NCBI RefSeq assembly: GCF_000701425.1
Contig: NZ_JNIW01000010.1
Coordinates: 1 to 64,000 of the forward strand
Length of the DNA: 64,000 nt
Direction of reading: 5' to 3'
Source of the DNA: Deinococcus frigens DSM 12807
Lineage (GTDB): Bacteria; Deinococcota; Deinococci; Deinococcales; Deinococcaceae
Under the pieces are notes generated by a model. It worked only from the letters and a program-made list of their open reading frames with translations, was not told where the DNA came from and did no database searches. Below, in pieces: positions 61,039 through 64,000 of the stretch; the stretch's first letter is position 1, and every line of letters starts with the position of its first letter. Position numbers and translations under genes: made by a program.

Positions 61039-61500
61039 TCAGCGCACGAAGCGGATGCTCAGCGGGTAGTGGTACGGCTGCCCGGCGCTGACCCGCACCA
61101 CCGCCACGATCATGAAGATGAACGGCACGATGCTCAGCAGCAACAGCAGCGGCACGAAGAACACGAAGAAGGCCGCGAAGGTGCCCAGAAACGCGAAGGC
61201 CCCAAAATCCTGCGATCCTGCCGCCGTGCCCAGCGCCCCGCCGACGAGGCCGAGGCTGAACAGGATCAAGGCCAGCACGCCGACCACCAGGCCGTACAGC
61301 CACATGCTCAGTTGAAAGTTCAGCGCCTCCTTGCCCTGCTGATCCAGCGCGGGGCTGCGGTCCCGCAACGCCAGCCACGCCACCAGCGGCCCCAGCACAT
61401 TGCCCAGCGTGGGAAGCAGAAAGCCTGCCAGCGGCGACAGGTGGGTCAGGACCGCCGGGGTGCGGTCAGCTTCGGGAATGGCGAGGGCGGTGCGGCTCAT
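61039..61500 (-). CDS. DUF4870 membrane protein
   Basis: 153 residues from the ATG at 61500. LTHLSPLAGFLLPTLGNVLGPLVAWLALRDRSPALDQQGKEALNFQLS is the DUF4870 signature, with three helices (about 22-44, 65-90, 105-140). Function unknown. Divergent from rnhA, 39 bp away. Reads toward the PIG-L gene and is likely co-transcribed with it. Confidence 0.9.
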   Translation of the reverse strand: MSRTALAIPEADRTPAVLTHLSPLAGFLLPTLGNVLGPLVAWLALRDRSPALDQQGKEALNFQLSMWLYGLVVGVLALILFSLGLVGGALGTAAGSQDFGAFAFLGTFAAFFVFFVPLLLLLSIVPFIFMIVAVVRVSAGQPYHYPLSIRFVR

Positions 61501-61539
61501 GCTTGACAGTACGCGGCCCGCCTGCCTACAGTTCCGGGC

Positions 61540-62106
61540 GTGACGCGCCCCCGAAGCTCTAAATCCGCCTCTTTCCCAAAGACTGCCGCCCGCAAAGTGC
61601 AGGACAGGGCGCGCGATCTGCTGCCGCTGAAGGCGGGCATCCAACCTGAAACGCCCATTGCCGGAAACACGGTGGACTTGTTTAGCGACGGCGCATGCGA
61701 CACGATGGCCGGGCACGGCGGCTGGGCCTGCATCCTGCGCACCGGGGAGCATGAGCTGGTCCTGAGCGGCCATGAGGAGGGCACCACCAACAACCGCATG
61801 GAGCTGCGCGGCCTGCTGGAAGGGTTGCAAAGCCTCAAACGGCCCTGCCAGGTGCGTGTGATCACCGACAGCCAGTACCTGCGCAAGGCGTTCACCGACG
61901 GCTGGATTCTGAACTGGCAGCGCAACGGCTGGAAGACGGCCAGCAGGGAGCCGGTCAAGAATCAGGACCTCTGGGAAACGCTGATCGGGCAGGCCAGAAC
62001 ACACGCCCTGACCTTCGTGTGGGTCAAGGGGCACGCCGGACACGGTGAGAATGAGCGGGTGGACGAGCTGGCCGTGCAGGAGCGCAAGAAACTCAGGGCG
62101 AAATAA
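61540..62106 (+). CDS. rnhA: Ribonuclease HI
   Basis: 188 residues from a GTG start. The four catalytic carboxylates are in FSDGAC, NNRMELRG, TDSQYLRKA and ENERVDELA. The extra ~35 residues at the N terminus, basic and Ser/Lys-rich, are not a standard RNase H domain part; a hybrid-binding (HBD) motif is not evident. It removes RNA from RNA-DNA hybrids. The last base of the stop is shared with the next start (HD gene), so they are coupled. Confidence 0.95.
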   Translation: MTRPRSSKSASFPKTAARKVQDRARDLLPLKAGIQPETPIAGNTVDLFSDGACDTMAGHGGWACILRTGEHELVLSGHEEGTTNNRMELRGLLEGLQSLKRPCQVRVITDSQYLRKAFTDGWILNWQRNGWKTASREPVKNQDLWETLIGQARTHALTFVWVKGHAGHGENERVDELAVQERKKLRAK

Positions 62107-62738
62107 TGGATGCACGTGGCGTCGGCTGGCGGAGCAGCTTAAGGCGCGATTTCCCACCGTCGGGTGATCTGGCGGCAGATGTGGACGCCCTGTTCGCCGC
62201 GCATGGCCGGGAAAAGACCCGCGAGCACGTCCCGCGTATGGCGCACGCTGCCGTGACGCTGGCCCGCTGGTCCGGTGTTGATCCGCAGGCGGCACGGACA
62301 GCGGCCCTGCTCCATGATCTGGGCGGGATCGTCGCCTGGTCTAAAATCACTGCGCTGTGTCAAAGCCTGAATCTGCCTGTCGTGGATGAGGAGCGCCGTG
62401 TACCCATGCTGCTCCACGCCAAGCTCAGCGTCGTAGTGGCCCGTGAGCTGTACGGAATCAAGGATGAAACCATCTTGCAGGCCATCCGCTTTCACACGAC
62501 CCTGCATGCCCAGCCGACGCCGCTGGACATGGTCATTTTTCTGGCGGACAAGCTGGAATGGGATCAGGGCGGCATTCCTCCGTATTACGCCAGGCTTCTG
62601 AGCGCAGTGGACGGCGGGCTGGAGGCGGGCGCACGCTGGTTTCTGGACTGGATGGCGTCCCCAGAGGCCCGGTTGCTGATCCCGCACCCCGATCTACGAG
62701 CAGCTTGGACCGCCTTTGGAATCACACCTCCAAAATGA
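62106..62738 (+). CDS. HD-domain hydrolase (YqeK-like)
   Basis: 210 residues. The HD motif lies in AALLHDLGGIVAW (about 75-87), preceded by HVPRMAHAAVTLARW, and followed by HAKLSVVVARELYGI and AIRFHTT, all metal-ligand positions of the HD fold. The pattern ILQAIRFHTTLHAQPTPLDMVIFLADKLEWDQGG matches YqeK diadenosine-tetraphosphate hydrolases. It may clear Ap4A alarmone. Overlaps rnhA by 1 bp. Confidence 0.9.
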   Translation: MDARGVGWRSSLRRDFPPSGDLAADVDALFAAHGREKTREHVPRMAHAAVTLARWSGVDPQAARTAALLHDLGGIVAWSKITALCQSLNLPVVDEERRVPMLLHAKLSVVVARELYGIKDETILQAIRFHTTLHAQPTPLDMVIFLADKLEWDQGGIPPYYARLLSAVDGGLEAGARWFLDWMASPEARLLIPHPDLRAAWTAFGITPPK

Positions 62739-63132
62739 GGGTGCAGAGGTAGCGGCGGCGTCTGCCTCTGGCTGGAGCTTCCATGACCTCAAACCCGCTC
62801 CGGCGGTAAAAGTCCACCGAATCTTCGTCGGTTTCTGCCGTCAATTGCGACAGGTTCAGATGTGCAGCGGTGGCGTGGAGAAGCTCACGCCCGTAGCCTC
62901 TGCCTCCTACGTCCGGGTGTGTGCCGATGTGCAGGACCTCAGCCGTCGGCCCATTGACGCACACACCCGCTGCGCTGACGGTTTGCCCGTCCACTCCCCA
63001 GACGAAGAGTGAACGGTCCCTCTCCGTCCGGTATGCCTCTAACGTGCGGGCCACGCGGACTGGATTGGGGAACATGGCCCGGCTGAGCAGGGCGGCAATT
63101 GCGGGGGTAAGGTCCGGGGTGAGACGCAGCAT
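62722..63132 (-). CDS. GNAT-family N-acetyltransferase
   Basis: 136 residues. The acetyl-CoA motif is THPDVGGRGYGRELLHATAAHL, with the late DEDSVDFYRRSGFEVMEAP. Substrate unknown. It is convergent with the HD gene, the two overlapping by 17 bp at their 3' ends. Its upstream region contains the 63248-63285 hairpin. Confidence 0.9.
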   Translation of the reverse strand: MLRLTPDLTPAIAALLSRAMFPNPVRVARTLEAYRTERDRSLFVWGVDGQTVSAAGVCVNGPTAEVLHIGTHPDVGGRGYGRELLHATAAHLNLSQLTAETDEDSVDFYRRSGFEVMEAPARGRRRRYLCTLILEV

Positions 63133-63247
63133 CCACTTATTCTGCGCTGCCCCGGGCCAATTCCATGACCTGCCCGGCGCGCTGACCGGGGGTAAACCAA
63201 TGCGGCAGCATCAGCCTCAAACCATCAACAGGAATGCCGGAAACGGC

Positions 63248-63285
63248 GAATGGGGCTGGCCCCCGTCCAGAGGCCAGCCCCATTC
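63248..63285 (-). terminator. Long perfect stem-loop, probable terminator of the Pro-rich gene
   Basis: GAATGGGGCTGGCC (63248-63261) pairs exactly with GGCCAGCCCCATTC (63272-63285) over a 10-nt loop, 14 bp in all. It lies 27 bp beyond the stop of the Pro-rich gene on the minus strand. No long T run follows, so termination may depend on stem strength or Rho. The flanking 63133-63247 shows no gene. Confidence 0.65.
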
Positions 63286-63311
63286 AAATGATCTGTCTGA
63301 ACAGTGTGCTA

Positions 63312-64000
63312 TCAGGGCTGCTGAGGCGGCGCAGGCGACGTACCTGGATCGGCGGGTGGCGGCTCGGTGGGCGGCACTGGATCTGCTGGCGCAGGTTCTT
63401 CCGGTACAGGCTCAGTAGGAGTCGGTTCCGTCGGCGGCGCTTCGGTGGGCGCTGGCTCAGTCACGGGGGCCTCAGTGGGCGCAGTGGGGGACACGTTCCC
63501 CCCTTCCAGCTCTCGCTGCGCCTGGATGTTGCGGCCCAGCGACACCACATTCAGCCCCAGCACCTGGGTGACGCTCAGGGTCAGCGCCTCACCCCCGCCC
63601 TCCAGTTTGATTTCCCCGGCGCTGCCGTCTACGCTCTGGCCTTCTGCCGCCGTCAGGCCGCTGGCGGCCAGCAATTCCAGCGTGCGTGGCAGCAGGTCCT
63701 GGGCCTCTGCCGGGTAGATCAGGGCCTCGCCCAGCACCGTGGGAACGGTCATCAGCACTTTCTCACCCTGCACGGCAGGCAACTTGACGCTGGTGGCCGT
63801 GATGAAGTCTCCGGCTGGCGCAGAGGTGGGCCGCTGCGGCACAGTCGGCTCTGGCAGGGTGGGCGCAGGTTCGGCGGGCGCAAGCTCGACTGGCACAGGT
63901 TCAGAAGGAGGAGCTTCCGTGGGTGGTACAGGTTCAGTGGGCGGGGCTGGCTCGGTGGGCAGAATTGGCTCGGTAGGGGGCGCGGGATCAACAGGCGGCG
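63312..64000 (-). CDS. Pro-rich protein with a central folded domain (runs off right edge)
   Basis: The frame is open to the window edge, so the start is outside; a GTG at 63896 is an internal Val rather than a sure start. The visible ~229 residues have a PTEP/PTEPxxP-rich segment at the N side, a folded core of ~105 residues (ATSVKLPAVQGEKVLMTVP, LLPRTLELLAASG, LGLNVVSLGRNIQAQRE), and a second PTEP-rich tail. Such low-complexity Pro-Glu arms around a core suggest an exported or wall-spanning protein, but the signal peptide is not visible. No family recognised. Confidence 0.65.
   Translation of the reverse strand, partial: PPVDPAPPTEPILPTEPAPPTEPVPPTEAPPSEPVPVELAPAEPAPTLPEPTVPQRPTSAPAGDFITATSVKLPAVQGEKVLMTVPTVLGEALIYPAEAQDLLPRTLELLAASGLTAAEGQSVDGSAGEIKLEGGGEALTLSVTQVLGLNVVSLGRNIQAQRELEGGNVSPTAPTEAPVTEPAPTEAPPTEPTPTEPVPEEPAPADPVPPTEPPPADPGTSPAPPQQP

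Overview
The window is bacterial, very GC-rich, and reads as a chromosomal piece of a Deinococcus species. The pointers are a Deinococcus-style IS4 transposase end, a DdrA/Rad52-like small protein, a short-form Mfd, DUF2721 and DUF4870 membrane proteins, and small palindromic repeats of a kind common in that genus. This assignment is inference from recalled family resemblance; no database search was possible. No rRNA or tRNA gene was recognised.

Layout. 0-3.6 kb: transposase end, a Rad52/DdrA-like protein and a penicillin-acylase-type hydrolase. 3.6-11.6 kb: a tricarboxylate-uptake region, with a CitA/DcuS-type sensor kinase and DctR-type regulator, a winged-helix regulator, an MFS exporter and tctC-tctB-tctA behind a promoter region with direct repeats. 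11.6-27.2 kb: housekeeping genes, including a class A PBP, TtcA, an amine oxidase, YgfZ, HemA with the siroheme-type dehydrogenase, a GHL10-like glycoside hydrolase, a LysM/M23 peptidase and Aat. 27.2-34.0 kb: a type I restriction-modification operon (hsdR-hsdS-RhuM remnant-hsdM) enclosed by two inverted copies of a ~127-bp palindromic element. 34-44 kb: SerA, PEP carboxylase, a YmdB-type phosphoesterase, a frameshifted universal stress protein, a frameshifted HigA-like gene and Mfd.

44.0-49.6 kb is the most interesting part. It holds a compact, clearly AT-richer three-gene operon with overlapping start/stop codons: a HerA-type hexameric ATPase, a NurA-type nuclease with an unusual cysteine-bearing insertion, and a DNA methyltransferase. 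It sits between mfd and a RelE/HigB-like toxin plus XRE antitoxin pair. I read it as a laterally acquired modification-linked HerA-NurA defence cassette, which with the neighbouring type I system and toxin-antitoxin pair makes a small defence region.

49.6-64 kb: TrhO, two GNAT acetyltransferases, an OYE-type reductase, a PSP1/RicT protein, an M3 peptidase, a vWA membrane protein, a LysM/phosphodiester-glycosidase protein, RbfA with a hotdog thioesterase, a PIG-L deacetylase, RNase HI with an HD hydrolase, and a Pro-rich protein running off the end. Signs of genome wear include one nonsense-disrupted kinase-like gene and two single-C losses in C5 runs less than 1 kb apart.
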